Source: JBEBXQ01 sp040391535 (GTDB taxonomy: Bacteria; Bacteroidota; Bacteroidia; Cytophagales; Spirosomataceae). Taken from it: a stretch of DNA of 15,967 nucleotides. A program made the position numbers and the translations under genes. The stretch lies in contig JBEBXQ010000114.1 of the NCBI GenBank assembly GCA_040391535.1, forward strand, positions 1 through 15,967. Reading direction: 5' to 3'. The number at the start of each line of letters is the position of its first letter. Position 1 is the first letter of the stretch. Below are positions 1 through 8,397 of the stretch, piece by piece. Below the pieces are notes generated by a model. That model was not told the DNA's origin, made no database searches, and worked only from the letters and a program-made list of their open reading frames with translations.

Positions 1-81
1 AACACACATTAAGCAGCTTTTATTTCTTTAACAGGAGAAAGCCATAAAATGGTAAAAAGTTACTACAGCTAATGAAAATAG

Positions 82-112
82 CGCAAAATACGGCAAAATG
101 CCTTATTTTGCG
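82..112. repeat. Long imperfect inverted repeat (hairpin)
   Basis: The outer arms CGCAAAATA (82-90) and TATTTTGCG (104-112) are exact reverse complements. Inside them, after one mismatched pair (91/103), GGC (92-94) pairs with GCC (100-102) around the 5-base loop AAAAT. This gives 12 of 13 pairs. No T-run follows on the plus strand, so it is not a classical terminator in that direction. It could be the terminator of a gene left of the window, an operator, or an RNA structure in a long leader. Confidence 0.55.
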
Positions 113-169
113 TCATATAGAATAAATACCATTTCAGTACATAAAACATGAAACACCTCTAAACTATAT

Positions 170-185
170 GTAGAATTAATTCTAC
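170..185. repeat. Perfect 16-bp palindrome, candidate operator
   Basis: GTAGAATTAATTCTAC reads identically on both strands. It lies about 130 bp upstream of the LuxR-type regulator gene at 315. Perfect dyad symmetry of this length suits a dimeric DNA-binding protein, possibly the downstream regulator itself, but no binding is shown. AT-rich DNA yields palindromes more easily, which lowers confidence in a function. Confidence 0.4.
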
Positions 186-314
186 CACAAAGACCCTATA
201 TATAATATCTTGCAATATTTACATATAAACCATTGTAATATTGAACTTTATCAATAGGAAATATGTAAATGCATTAACACTCCATCTACCATAATCATAT
301 TGTCATATTAGTCT

Positions 315-923
315 ATGAAAATTTTAATTATAGCCAATGAATCAGAGTCCCTTAGAAATACTGAAGATTTCATTAACCTGGGTCTGTATCTTAACTGTAA
401 AGTTGCCACCAGTAAAGATATGGCTGCCCGGCTTATGGATAGCTTCCTGCCACATTTAGTACTATGCTCAGTTGAAATAGAAGATGAATGTGATGGTATC
501 CAACTGATCAAAGAACTTCAGGAACAATATTATTTTGAAGTAATCCTGCTGCAGCAAAAGATAACGGAACAGACATTAAAAAAAGCATTGTCAATTGATT
601 CGATGCATATTCTGGTTGAACCCATTGATTTAACTCAATTATATTCATCCCTGAGATGGGCCGAGAAACAAATTGATCTTAATACCAAAGCAGGTAGCCG
701 TAAGTATGAGTTCAGGCAAATCCTGAGCAGAATGGAATATGATGTATTGAAAGCCATTTTGAGCAATAAAAGCACAAAGCAAATTGCCGAAGAGAACTTT
801 ATCAGCCCTTACACGGTTAAAAACCACCGTCATAACATCTGTAAAAAGCTCGAACTTGAATCAGGGAATAATGCGATTACCAAATGGGCACTGGAAAATG
901 GTGTACTCATGAATGAAATCTAA
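315..923 (+). CDS. LuxR-type regulator with a degenerate receiver domain
   Basis: A 202-residue predicted cytoplasmic DNA-binding protein. Residues 1-118 have the layout of a response-regulator receiver and residues 138-198 form a LuxR/FixJ-type helix-turn-helix, with the recognition segment around IAEENFISPYTVKNHR (157-172). The receiver lacks its chemistry: the acidic pair is A7-N8, the phospho-acceptor Asp is replaced by Ser52 (VLCSVEIED where LxxD is usual), the conserved Thr/Ser is about Gln80, and the Lys of the KP motif is Glu102 (VEPID). It is therefore unlikely to be switched by aspartyl phosphorylation; dimerisation, ligand or partner binding are alternatives. The start at 315 is secure because an in-frame TAG lies at 309-311. 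No histidine kinase is adjacent. Its targets are unknown. Confidence 0.85.
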   Translation: MKILIIANESESLRNTEDFINLGLYLNCKVATSKDMAARLMDSFLPHLVLCSVEIEDECDGIQLIKELQEQYYFEVILLQQKITEQTLKKALSIDSMHILVEPIDLTQLYSSLRWAEKQIDLNTKAGSRKYEFRQILSRMEYDVLKAILSNKSTKQIAEENFISPYTVKNHRHNICKKLELESGNNAITKWALENGVLMNEI

Positions 924-977
924 AAAGGCTGTCTTTCTACCCGCAATTCTGCCGGGATGCAGTACCCTGAAAATGAT

Positions 978-1012
978 AACGGGAAATCTGAAATAAAATC
1001 AGACTTCCCGTT
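978..1012. terminator. Hairpin terminator between convergent genes
   Basis: The arms 978-991 (AACGGGAAATCTGA) and 999-1012 (TCAGACTTCCCGTT) pair over 14 positions with one mismatch around a 7-base loop. TCTATTTT follows on the plus strand and a moderately T-rich stretch on the minus strand, so it can serve both the regulator gene (ends 923) and gltD (ends 1046). A smaller GC-rich hairpin, ACGC/GCGT around CAGG at 1030-1041, followed on the minus strand by AGTAGTTTT, may add termination for gltD. Confidence 0.75.
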
Positions 1013-1045
1013 TCTATTTTAAAACTACTACGCCCTGGCGTGACT

Positions 1046-2542
1046 TCAGACGTTCACAAAGGCAGGATTCAGCATTGACATGGATTTGGCTTCCAGAGCT
1101 GACTCACCCATCAGATATTCATCAACTGCTCTGGCAGCTTCTCTTCCTTCACTGATCGCCCATACGACCAGCGATTGGCCCCTGCGGCAGTCACCCGCTG
1201 CGAAAATTTTAGGATTACTTGTACTTTGATAATTGGTGGCACGGATATTCCCACGTTCGTCGGTTTCTACTTCAATGCCTTCCAGGAGAGGATTTAAAAA
1301 TCCGGCTGCGATCAATGCCAGCTCACAAGGAATTTCCTTCTCCGAACCTGGTATTTCTTTCATCAGCATCCGGCCACTTTCCGGATCCTTCTGCCAGTCC
1401 AGAGAAACAATTTTCAATGCTTTCAACGCACCGTTTTCATCTCCGATAAATTCTTTGGTATTGATTGACCACTGACGATCACATCCTTCTTCATGAGAAG
1501 TTGAAGTCCGCAGCATCATGGGCCAGTTTGGCCACGGTGTGGACTTATCACGCTCAGCAGGAGGTATAGGTAACAGTTCTATCTGATTCACTGTTCTGGC
1601 ACCATGACGGTTGGAAGTCCCTACGCAATCGGAGCCGGTATCACCTCCTCCGATCACAAATACATTTTTCCCGGCTGCGTTCAAATCACCGTTCACATAT
1701 TTCTTTCCTCTGTGATCTACCTTTAAATCAATACCTGCGACACGCTTATTCTGCTGGCTAAGGAATTCCATTGCCGGATAGATCCCTTTCAGATTCCTTC
1801 CCGGAATCGGCAGATCACGGGGAACCGTTGAACCTACGGTAAGTACAATAGCATCAAAATCCTGTAAAATTTCATCAACACTGATATCAACACCAATATT
1901 GGTATTGGTCACAAAAGTGATACCCTCCTCCTTCATTACTTCCAGACGCCGGTCTATTACTTTTTTATCAAGCTTGAAATCAGGGATACCGTAACGAAGC
2001 AGTCCACCGATCTGATCAGCACGTTCAAAAAGCGTCACCTGATGGCCTGCATAGTTAAGCTGGGCCGCAGCTGCAAGTCCTGAAGGTCCGGAGCCTACTA
2101 CTGCAACACTCTTGCCGGTTCTGCGCTTCGGAATACGGGGTTGAACCAGATTCAGTTCAAACGCTTTTTCAATAATAGACTTTTCAATATACTCAATGGC
2201 CACCGGGGGTTTATTAATACCCAGTACACAGGAGGATTCACAGGGAGCCGGGCAAATACGGCCGGTAAACTCCGGGAAGTTATTGGTTGAACTGAGGATC
2301 TGATAAGCCAGTGCCCAGTTCTGGTCATAGACCGCATCATTAAATTCCGGAATAATATTTCCCAACGGACAGCCATTGTGACAAAACGGAATTCCGCAAT
2401 CCATGCATCGCGCCGCCTGCTTAGTGGTCAGTGTATCGTCGGGTTTTGCTTCTATTTCATTATAGTCTTTTAAACGCTCAGCTACAGAACGTTTTAAAGG
2501 TAATTCCCTTTCAAATTCTAAAAATCCAGTCGGTTTTCCCAT
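1046..2542 (-). CDS. gltD: Glutamate synthase (NADPH) small subunit
   Basis: Beta subunit of NADPH glutamate synthase (GOGAT), 498 residues. It passes electrons from NADPH through FAD and iron-sulfur clusters to the large subunit. The N-terminal ferredoxin-like part carries C46, C49, C54 and C58, then C97, C101 and C105 (CPAPCESSC), the usual cysteines for 4Fe-4S clusters. A Rossmann FAD site follows at GSGPSG (150-155), the NADPH site at GGGDTG (298-303), and a second FAD contact at FAAGD (447-451). No key residue is missing. The C-terminus runs about 20 residues past the last conserved segment. It starts 60 bp after the end of gltB on the same strand, so the two are surely one operon. The same fold occurs in related oxidoreductase subunits, but the adjacent gltB settles the identity. 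Confidence 0.97.
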   Translation of the reverse strand: MGKPTGFLEFERELPLKRSVAERLKDYNEIEAKPDDTLTTKQAARCMDCGIPFCHNGCPLGNIIPEFNDAVYDQNWALAYQILSSTNNFPEFTGRICPAPCESSCVLGINKPPVAIEYIEKSIIEKAFELNLVQPRIPKRRTGKSVAVVGSGPSGLAAAAQLNYAGHQVTLFERADQIGGLLRYGIPDFKLDKKVIDRRLEVMKEEGITFVTNTNIGVDISVDEILQDFDAIVLTVGSTVPRDLPIPGRNLKGIYPAMEFLSQQNKRVAGIDLKVDHRGKKYVNGDLNAAGKNVFVIGGGDTGSDCVGTSNRHGARTVNQIELLPIPPAERDKSTPWPNWPMMLRTSTSHEEGCDRQWSINTKEFIGDENGALKALKIVSLDWQKDPESGRMLMKEIPGSEKEIPCELALIAAGFLNPLLEGIEVETDERGNIRATNYQSTSNPKIFAAGDCRRGQSLVVWAISEGREAARAVDEYLMGESALEAKSMSMLNPAFVNV

Positions 2543-2602
2543 TCTCTTCTAAATCGTATAATTTGGTTGTTTTCTGGCAACAATTTTATCAATACGGGAT
2601 GT

Positions 2603-5600
2603 TTAATGTACATCTACGACAATATCCCGGTATACAACATTTTTATCAGCAATCTGCTGCTCCAAAGTAATGCCTCTGCTTTCAAGCGCTGATCTGAAAT
2701 CTACCGGCAATACTTTCACAAACTGTTTCACATTCTTTGTCCATTCCTGCATAATCTGGAAAGCCACGTTGCTGGTTGTATACTGGAAATGACGCTCCAG
2801 GAATCCCCTTAGTATCCGCTCATCTTCTTCATTAAGCGATTCCAGAACAACCATTTCGGTATTTACTTTCTCGTTAAATGTACCGTCGGCATCCAGGACA
2901 TAAGCGACCCCTCCTGACATACCGGCAGCGAAGTTTCTGCCTGTTGTCCCGAGAATAATAGCCAGTCCTCCGGTCATATATTCCAGGCCATGGTCACCAA
3001 CGCCTTCCACTACCACTTTCGCACCTGAATTACGCACACAGAAACGTTCTCCTGCGGTTCCTCTCAGGAATGCCTCCCCGGAAGTTGCACCATAAAATGC
3101 CACGTTTCCGATAATAATATTTTCTTCAGGCTTAAACCGCGCGTCACGATCCGGATAAGCAATCAGCTCTGCACCGCACAGCCCTTTTCCGAAGTAATCA
3201 TTGGCATCACCTTCCAGCTCAAGTTTAAGTCCTGCTGTACTGAAAGCACCGAAACTCTGCCCGGCAGTTCCTCTGAATTTATAATGGATGGTACCTTTGG
3301 GCAATCCTTCTCCTCCATATATTTTGGAAATTTCATTGGAGAGCATGTTCCCTACCGAACGATCCAGGTTATTGATCGGAAATTCCCCGTATACTTCTTC
3401 TTTATTGGCAAGTGCTTTTTCAGCCGATTTTATCAATTCCCAATCCAATACCCCGTCAATACCATGATCCTGCTCTTCCTGTTTGAATAAAGCCACATCC
3501 AGCCCGGCTGGTTCTTTATACAGAATAGCATCAAAATTGAGGTTTTTATGCTTCCAGTGCTTCAGGTCATTCCGTACTTCCAGATATTGGGTTTGTCCTA
3601 CCATTTCGTTAATGGTACGAAACCCGAGGCTGGCCATTACTTCACGAAGTTCCTGCGCCATGAAAGTGAACATATTTACTACATATTCGGGTTTTCCGGA
3701 GAACAATGCACGCAGCTCTTTACGTTGAGTTGCCACCCCTACCGGGCAGGTATTCAAATGACATTTACGCATCATGATACAGCCTGCAGCAACGAGTGCC
3801 GCTGTAGCAACACCGAATTCTTCCGCACCCAGCATCGCCGCGATAGCCAGGTCACGGCCTGTTCTCATTTGTCCGTCGGCCTGTACAGTCACACGTCCGC
3901 GCAGTTTGTTTTTCACCAGTGTCTGATGCGCTTCAGCAAGTCCAAGTTCCCAGGGTAAACCGGCATGCCGGATCGAACTTAACGGAGAGGCTCCTGTACC
4001 ACCATCATATCCGGATATCAGAATGTGGTCGGCATGTGCCTTTGCCACACCGGCAGCAATGGTGCCTACACCCGCCTCCGATACCAGCTTAACACTGATA
4101 CGTGCCTTACGGTTGGCATTCTTCAGATCAAAGATCAGCTGCGCCAAATCTTCTATGGAATAAATATCGTGATGAGGTGGCGGGGAAATCAAACCCACTC
4201 CAGGTGTTGAATGGCGGGTACGGCCGATCCAGTCATCCACTTTGTGCCCGGGCAGCTGTCCACCCTCACCTGGTTTGGCTCCTTGTGCCATTTTTATCTG
4301 TAATTCTGTAGCATTACTCAGATAGTGGCTTGTTACACCGAATCGTCCCGAGGCTACCTGCTTAATGGAGGAGTTCATGCTATCCCCGTTTTCCAGGGTT
4401 TTAAAACGCATTTCATCTTCTCCGCCTTCACCCGAATTGGATTTCCCGCCGATACGGTTCATCGCAATGGCCAGCGTAGTATGCGCTTCCCAGGAAATGG
4501 ACCCAAAAGACATGGCCCCGGTAGCAAAACGTTTGAAAATATTTTCAACCGGCTCTACTTCTTCAATAGGAATAGGAGTACGTTTTCTGAATTTCAGCAA
4601 ACCTCTTAATGTCAATGATTTCTGGGATTGATCATCAATCAGCCTGGTATATTTTTTGAATAATGCGTAATCGTTCGTTTTGGTAGAATGCTGCAGCAAA
4701 TGCACGGTCTGCGGATTGAAGATATGCGCTTCACCACGTTGCTTCCACTGATACACGCCCCCTACTTCAAGGCGGGGATCGGCGATGGGTTCTTCAGGGA
4801 AACCAAGTTTATGTCTGACAGATGCCTCGCGTGCAATTTCATGAAGCCCAAGTCCGCCGATACGGGAGATTGTTCCTGTGAAATAGCGCTCTACAACTTC
4901 CTTATTAAGGCCAAGGCATTCAAATATCTGTGCACCCTGATAAGACTGCAGCGTCGAAATTCCCATTTTTGAGAAAATCTTCAGTAACTCTTTATTTACG
5001 GCCTTAATATAATTATACTGAAGTTTTTCATCTGTAAATTCTCCTTCAATCATACCGTTACGGTTCATATAGGAGATGGATTCAAATGCCATATACGGAC
5101 AAACACCGGACGCTCCGTAACCTATCAGTGTAGCAAAGTGATGTGTTTCCCACACGTCACCTACTTCGGCCAGAATACCTACACTCCCTCTTAATCCCTT
5201 TCTGATCAGGAAATGGTGCACTGCAGAAACAGCCAGTAATGATGGAATGGCAGCATGATCCGAGTCGATCGCTCTGTCTGACAAAATGATGATTTCAAAA
5301 CCGTCTTCAATGGCATCAGCGGCATAACGGCATATTCTGCGCAGTGCTCTTTCAAGCCCTGCTTCTCCCTCATCTGCCCGGAAGTAAATATTAATGGTTT
5401 TTGCCTGAAAATGGTTTTTATCCACAAACCTCAGCTTGTCAAATTCCTGAATGGTCAGTACAGGCTGATTCAGTTCTATCTGACGACAGTGCTGAGGTGA
5501 TTCCGAAAGTGTATTGCCATTGGCTCCCACATAAGAAATCAGGGACATAATAGCTCTTTCCCTGATAGAATCTATCGGCGGGTTGGTTACCTGTGCAAAC

Positions 5601-7177
5601 AATTGCTTGAAATAACTGGACAAATGCTGACTGTTTTCGGAAAGAACGGCCAGTGGTACATCAATACCCATTGAGCCTATGGCTTCTTTTCCTGTCTGAG
5701 CCATAGGTGCCAGAATCATACGCAGGTCTTCAGAAGTAAACCCGAACGCCAGCTGACGTTTGATAAGAGACTTGTCACTGTATGGACGGAACATCCTGAC
5801 CGGCTGATCAAGATCGTCCACCTTCAGTTTATATTCATCCAGCCATTGCTGGTAAGGTTTCTGGGTACAGATTTTAGCTTTCAGTTCTTCATCAGGCACA
5901 ATTCTGCCTTGCTCCATGTCCACGACGAACATTTTGCCAGGCTGCAAACGGCCTTTCAGAACCACCTTAGACTGGTCAACATTTTCAATTACCCCGGCTT
6001 CCGATGCCATAATAATGGTATCGTCATTCAATATCCAGTAGCGGGAAGGGCGCAATCCGTTACGGTCAAGGGTAGCACCTACGATTTTGCCGTCTGTAAA
6101 GGACAAAGAAGCCGGGCCATCCCACGGCTCCATAATGGCGGCGTGATATTCATAAAATGCACGGCGTTCAGGATCCATCTGCTCGTTACCATCCCACGCT
6201 TCCGGAACCAGCATCATCATCACGTGAGGTAATGAACGTCCTGACAGATAAAGCAGCTCAATAGCATTATCCAGGTTAGCCGAGTCTGACTGGTCTTTAT
6301 CACAGATCGGAAGAATCATGTCCATTTCTTCCCGTGTAAAATATTCGGAAGTAAAGGATTTTTCTCCGGCTCTGATCCAGTTCACATTACCTTTTACTGT
6401 ATTGATCTCACCATTATGGGCAATGTACCGGAAAGGCTGCGCGAGTCTCCAGGAAGGAAATGTATTGGTTGAGAATCGGGAGTGTACTACGCCAAAAGCC
6501 GAAACTACCGATTCGTTTTCCAGATCAGGGAAATAATATCTTAACTGATTGGTGGTCAGCTGTCCTTTATACGAAATAGTCCGGCAGGACATGGAAGAAA
6601 AATAAAAATATTCTTTGGCAACAGGTTCAGACTCGATCACCAGACGGCTGACCACTTGTCTGAGGATGAAGAGTTTTCTTTCAAAAGTCAGCTCATCCGT
6701 TACATCATCAGCATGTTTGATAAAGACCTGTTCAACATACGGTTCAACAGACAAAGACCCCTCTCCCAGTGTATCATTCAGTGTAGGCACCTTACGGTAG
6801 CCCAGCAAACTCATTCCCAGTTTCTTTATCTGTCTGTTGAGAATAGTTCTGCAGACTTCTCTGATTTTTTCATCCTGCGGAAAAAATATCATTCCTACTC
6901 CATACTTTCCGGAAGCGGGTAATTGAAACCCTAGCTTAGAACATTGTTCCAGAAAATACTCATGGGGAATCTGAATCAGAATCCCGGCTCCATCTCCCGT
7001 ATTGGGATCACAGCCACATGCACCTCTATGATCCATTCTCTCCAGCATATGAATAGCGTCCTGCACAATCTGATGCGATTTGTGCCCTTTCATATTGGCT
7101 CTGAAACCAATTCCACATGCGTCATGCTCAAACTCGGGGCGGTACAACCCCTGATGGTAGTCTACTTCTTGCAACAT
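2603..7177 (-). CDS. gltB: Glutamate synthase (NADPH) large subunit
   Basis: Alpha subunit of glutamate synthase, 1524 residues, close to the usual length of about 1500. It makes two glutamates from glutamine and 2-oxoglutarate in the cytoplasm. The class II glutamine amidotransferase domain begins at Cys21 (HDACGIGF), so a 20-residue propeptide must be removed to expose the N-terminal nucleophile; HNGEI at 254-258 fits the glutaminase site. A central domain follows (about 450-770), then the FMN-binding synthase barrel (about 840-1210) with GYDGGTGASP at 1056-1065 and 3Fe-4S ligands C1133, C1139 and C1144 (CIMMRKCHLNTC). The C-terminal glycine-rich beta-helix (GXGXG) covers about 1280-1480. 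Leading gene of a gltBD pair. No Shine-Dalgarno is evident before the ATG, as is common in Bacteroidota. All domains are intact. Confidence 0.98.
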   Translation of the reverse strand: MLQEVDYHQGLYRPEFEHDACGIGFRANMKGHKSHQIVQDAIHMLERMDHRGACGCDPNTGDGAGILIQIPHEYFLEQCSKLGFQLPASGKYGVGMIFFPQDEKIREVCRTILNRQIKKLGMSLLGYRKVPTLNDTLGEGSLSVEPYVEQVFIKHADDVTDELTFERKLFILRQVVSRLVIESEPVAKEYFYFSSMSCRTISYKGQLTTNQLRYYFPDLENESVVSAFGVVHSRFSTNTFPSWRLAQPFRYIAHNGEINTVKGNVNWIRAGEKSFTSEYFTREEMDMILPICDKDQSDSANLDNAIELLYLSGRSLPHVMMMLVPEAWDGNEQMDPERRAFYEYHAAIMEPWDGPASLSFTDGKIVGATLDRNGLRPSRYWILNDDTIIMASEAGVIENVDQSKVVLKGRLQPGKMFVVDMEQGRIVPDEELKAKICTQKPYQQWLDEYKLKVDDLDQPVRMFRPYSDKSLIKRQLAFGFTSEDLRMILAPMAQTGKEAIGSMGIDVPLAVLSENSQHLSSYFKQLFAQVTNPPIDSIRERAIMSLISYVGANGNTLSESPQHCRQIELNQPVLTIQEFDKLRFVDKNHFQAKTINIYFRADEGEAGLERALRRICRYAADAIEDGFEIIILSDRAIDSDHAAIPSLLAVSAVHHFLIRKGLRGSVGILAEVGDVWETHHFATLIGYGASGVCPYMAFESISYMNRNGMIEGEFTDEKLQYNYIKAVNKELLKIFSKMGISTLQSYQGAQIFECLGLNKEVVERYFTGTISRIGGLGLHEIAREASVRHKLGFPEEPIADPRLEVGGVYQWKQRGEAHIFNPQTVHLLQHSTKTNDYALFKKYTRLIDDQSQKSLTLRGLLKFRKRTPIPIEEVEPVENIFKRFATGAMSFGSISWEAHTTLAIAMNRIGGKSNSGEGGEDEMRFKTLENGDSMNSSIKQVASGRFGVTSHYLSNATELQIKMAQGAKPGEGGQLPGHKVDDWIGRTRHSTPGVGLISPPPHHDIYSIEDLAQLIFDLKNANRKARISVKLVSEAGVGTIAAGVAKAHADHILISGYDGGTGASPLSSIRHAGLPWELGLAEAHQTLVKNKLRGRVTVQADGQMRTGRDLAIAAMLGAEEFGVATAALVAAGCIMMRKCHLNTCPVGVATQRKELRALFSGKPEYVVNMFTFMAQELREVMASLGFRTINEMVGQTQYLEVRNDLKHWKHKNLNFDAILYKEPAGLDVALFKQEEQDHGIDGVLDWELIKSAEKALANKEEVYGEFPINNLDRSVGNMLSNEISKIYGGEGLPKGTIHYKFRGTAGQSFGAFSTAGLKLELEGDANDYFGKGLCGAELIAYPDRDARFKPEENIIIGNVAFYGATSGEAFLRGTAGERFCVRNSGAKVVVEGVGDHGLEYMTGGLAIILGTTGRNFAAGMSGGVAYVLDADGTFNEKVNTEMVVLESLNEEDERILRGFLERHFQYTTSNVAFQIMQEWTKNVKQFVKVLPVDFRSALESRGITLEQQIADKNVVYRDIVVDVH

Positions 7178-7212
7178 TCTTACAGGTATTAAAAAAGTAT
7201 AATTTGTCTCGA

Positions 7213-7225
7213 TAATCTGAGATTA
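7213..7225. promoter_or_regulatory. Dyad TAATCT-g-AGATTA near the gltB start, candidate operator
   Basis: Two exact 6-bp arms flank a single central base, 36-48 bp upstream of the gltB start codon. The half-site TAATCTG recurs at 7236-7242 in the same orientation, 23 bp away, roughly two helical turns. Such spacing suits a regulator bound to one face of the DNA. The factor is unknown and the site is predicted from symmetry alone. Confidence 0.3.
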
Positions 7226-7269
7226 GAAATCATCTTAATCTGGTTAACAGAATTATCCATCATTAATCC

Positions 7270-7289
7270 AAAGTGCATAAAATCACTTT
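7270..7289. repeat. Inverted repeat AAAGTG-N8-CACTTT upstream of gltB
   Basis: The arms 7270-7275 and 7284-7289 are exact reverse complements separated by 8 bases, 93-112 bp upstream of gltB. It could be an operator half-site pair or chance symmetry in AT-rich DNA. Confidence 0.25.
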
Positions 7290-7446
7290 TGATCTTTTAG
7301 ATAAATCCTTGCAATGTAACAAGAAAATAAATTTGGTAGTTTAACGAATTGGCAAAATTTTATGTATGAAGTCTAATATTTTTTAAAATTTATAGTATTT
7401 ATAAAAATAGTAACAATTTCATATTCTATCCGCCCTTTCTTTAGAA

Positions 7447-8397
7447 TTATTCTAATTTCAAATCTGACAGGATAAGATCGGACATCCGGGAACAATCATG
7501 GCTTCCGTCTAACCAATGAATAGGAATTCCCAGTTTTTCCATGTGCCTGAAGTAGGTCATCTGACGTTTCGCATAACGATGAATTTCAGTCTCCAGCTTA
7601 CGGATCATCGCGTCCTTTTCCAGCTGGCCTGTACAATAGAGGGTGATGTATTTATATTCCAGGCCATAATAAATGAGAGACTCGGGTGATAACCCTTCCT
7701 CCAGTAACCCTTCCACTTCTTCAATCATGCCTTCATCCAGGCGCTGCCGGAGACGCTTACTGATCCTCTCCCGACGTAAGGTTACCGGAGGGTCTATTCC
7801 ATATATTTTGAAATTAATAGGTTTGCCCGTTATTCCGCTGATTTTCTCCTGTGGATGGGCCTTCAGCCAATATTTTATTTCAATGGCCCGGATGAGTCGT
7901 TTGCGTGTAGACAAGTCGGCCTGAGTGTCATAAACAGAAGATGCTGAATGAAATATTTTCAATAAAGTATCTTTATCATAAAAATCCAGCTCCTGTCTCA
8001 GATCATTATTGACCGGAATGGCCGTAAACGTACGGTCGGTAAGCACTGATTCAATATACAGGCCGGTGCCTCCGCACAAGACAGGCAGACAACCCTTTTT
8101 CACAATCGTTTCAAATGCTTGCTGAAAATCCTGCCGGAATTGGTGCACATGGTATTTTTCCCCTGGTTCGAGCATATCGATCAGGTGATAGGGAATGTCT
8201 CTATTTGCTGATTTATACTCTGAAAGATCTTTTCCGGTCCCGATATTCATCCGCCTGTATACCTGTCGGGAATCGGCACTGATTATTTCTCCCCGTAACC
8301 GTTCTGCCAGAGAAACTGCCAGTTTTGTTTTTCCTGATGCAGTAGGGCCCAGAATAACAAGTAAATCCGGTAATTTCCCGCTGTTTATCATTTCCAT
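7447..8397 (-). CDS. miaA: tRNA dimethylallyltransferase
   Basis: MiaA transfers the dimethylallyl group from DMAPP to N6 of adenosine 37 in tRNAs reading codons that start with U, the first step towards ms2i6A37. The protein has 316 residues, normal for the family. The P-loop GPTASGKT lies at 17-24 and the substrate motif SADSRQVY at 40-47, with the Arg variant of DS(M/R)QVY. The later segment GGTGLY (near 108-113) fits the family, and the C-terminal part around YAKRQMTYFR supports tRNA binding. Its start codon overlaps the stop of the upstream 299-residue gene by one base (TGATG), indicating translational coupling. A second nearby start at codon 3 is possible and would change only two residues. 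Confidence 0.97.
   Translation of the reverse strand: MEMINSGKLPDLLVILGPTASGKTKLAVSLAERLRGEIISADSRQVYRRMNIGTGKDLSEYKSANRDIPYHLIDMLEPGEKYHVHQFRQDFQQAFETIVKKGCLPVLCGGTGLYIESVLTDRTFTAIPVNNDLRQELDFYDKDTLLKIFHSASSVYDTQADLSTRKRLIRAIEIKYWLKAHPQEKISGITGKPINFKIYGIDPPVTLRRERISKRLRQRLDEGMIEEVEGLLEEGLSPESLIYYGLEYKYITLYCTGQLEKDAMIRKLETEIHRYAKRQMTYFRHMEKLGIPIHWLDGSHDCSRMSDLILSDLKLE

Larger units (their letters stand above)
1..314. other. AT-rich gene-free region upstream of the LuxR-type regulator
   Basis: I see no convincing coding sequence here. Plus-strand frames entering from the left edge stop within about 45 bases, so the end of an upstream gene cannot be claimed or excluded. The region holds a long imperfect hairpin (82-112), a perfect 16-bp palindrome (170-185), a spaced inverted repeat CAATATT/AATATTG (213-219 and 237-243), and a direct repeat TCATATT (295-301 and 303-309) just before the start codon at 315. 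I found no good match to the Bacteroidota TAnnTTTG promoter box on the plus strand. The density of symmetric AT-rich elements suggests a control region for the regulator gene, but this is inference. Confidence 0.5.
7178..7446. other. AT-rich spacer upstream of gltB, probable control region
   Basis: This 269-bp stretch between the miaA stop and the gltB start has no credible gene. It should hold the gltBD promoter (minus strand), but I found no good TAnnTTTG box on that strand. It contains a perfect dyad TAATCT-g-AGATTA (7213-7225), a second TAATCTG copy 23 bp further away (7236-7242), an inverted repeat AAAGTG-N8-CACTTT (7270-7289), and an AT-only hairpin TTTATA-N5-TATAAA (7389-7405) that might weakly terminate miaA transcription. 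Confidence 0.5.

Noticed and set aside
49..72. Seven-codon open frame MVKSYYS preceded by AGGAG
   Set aside because: Too short to support, with a poor Shine-Dalgarno distance. Bacteroidota make little use of such sites.
213..243. CAATATT/AATATTG inverted repeat as a specific operator
   Set aside because: Seven AT-rich bases with a 17-bp spacer are expected by chance in this composition.
3548..3958. Open frame of 136 codons on the plus strand within gltB
   Set aside because: Antisense to the conserved FMN/3Fe-4S region of gltB. Long antisense frames arise by chance under strong coding constraint.
5846..6232. Open frame of 128 codons on the plus strand within gltB
   Set aside because: Antisense to the conserved amidotransferase domain, with no domain features of its own.
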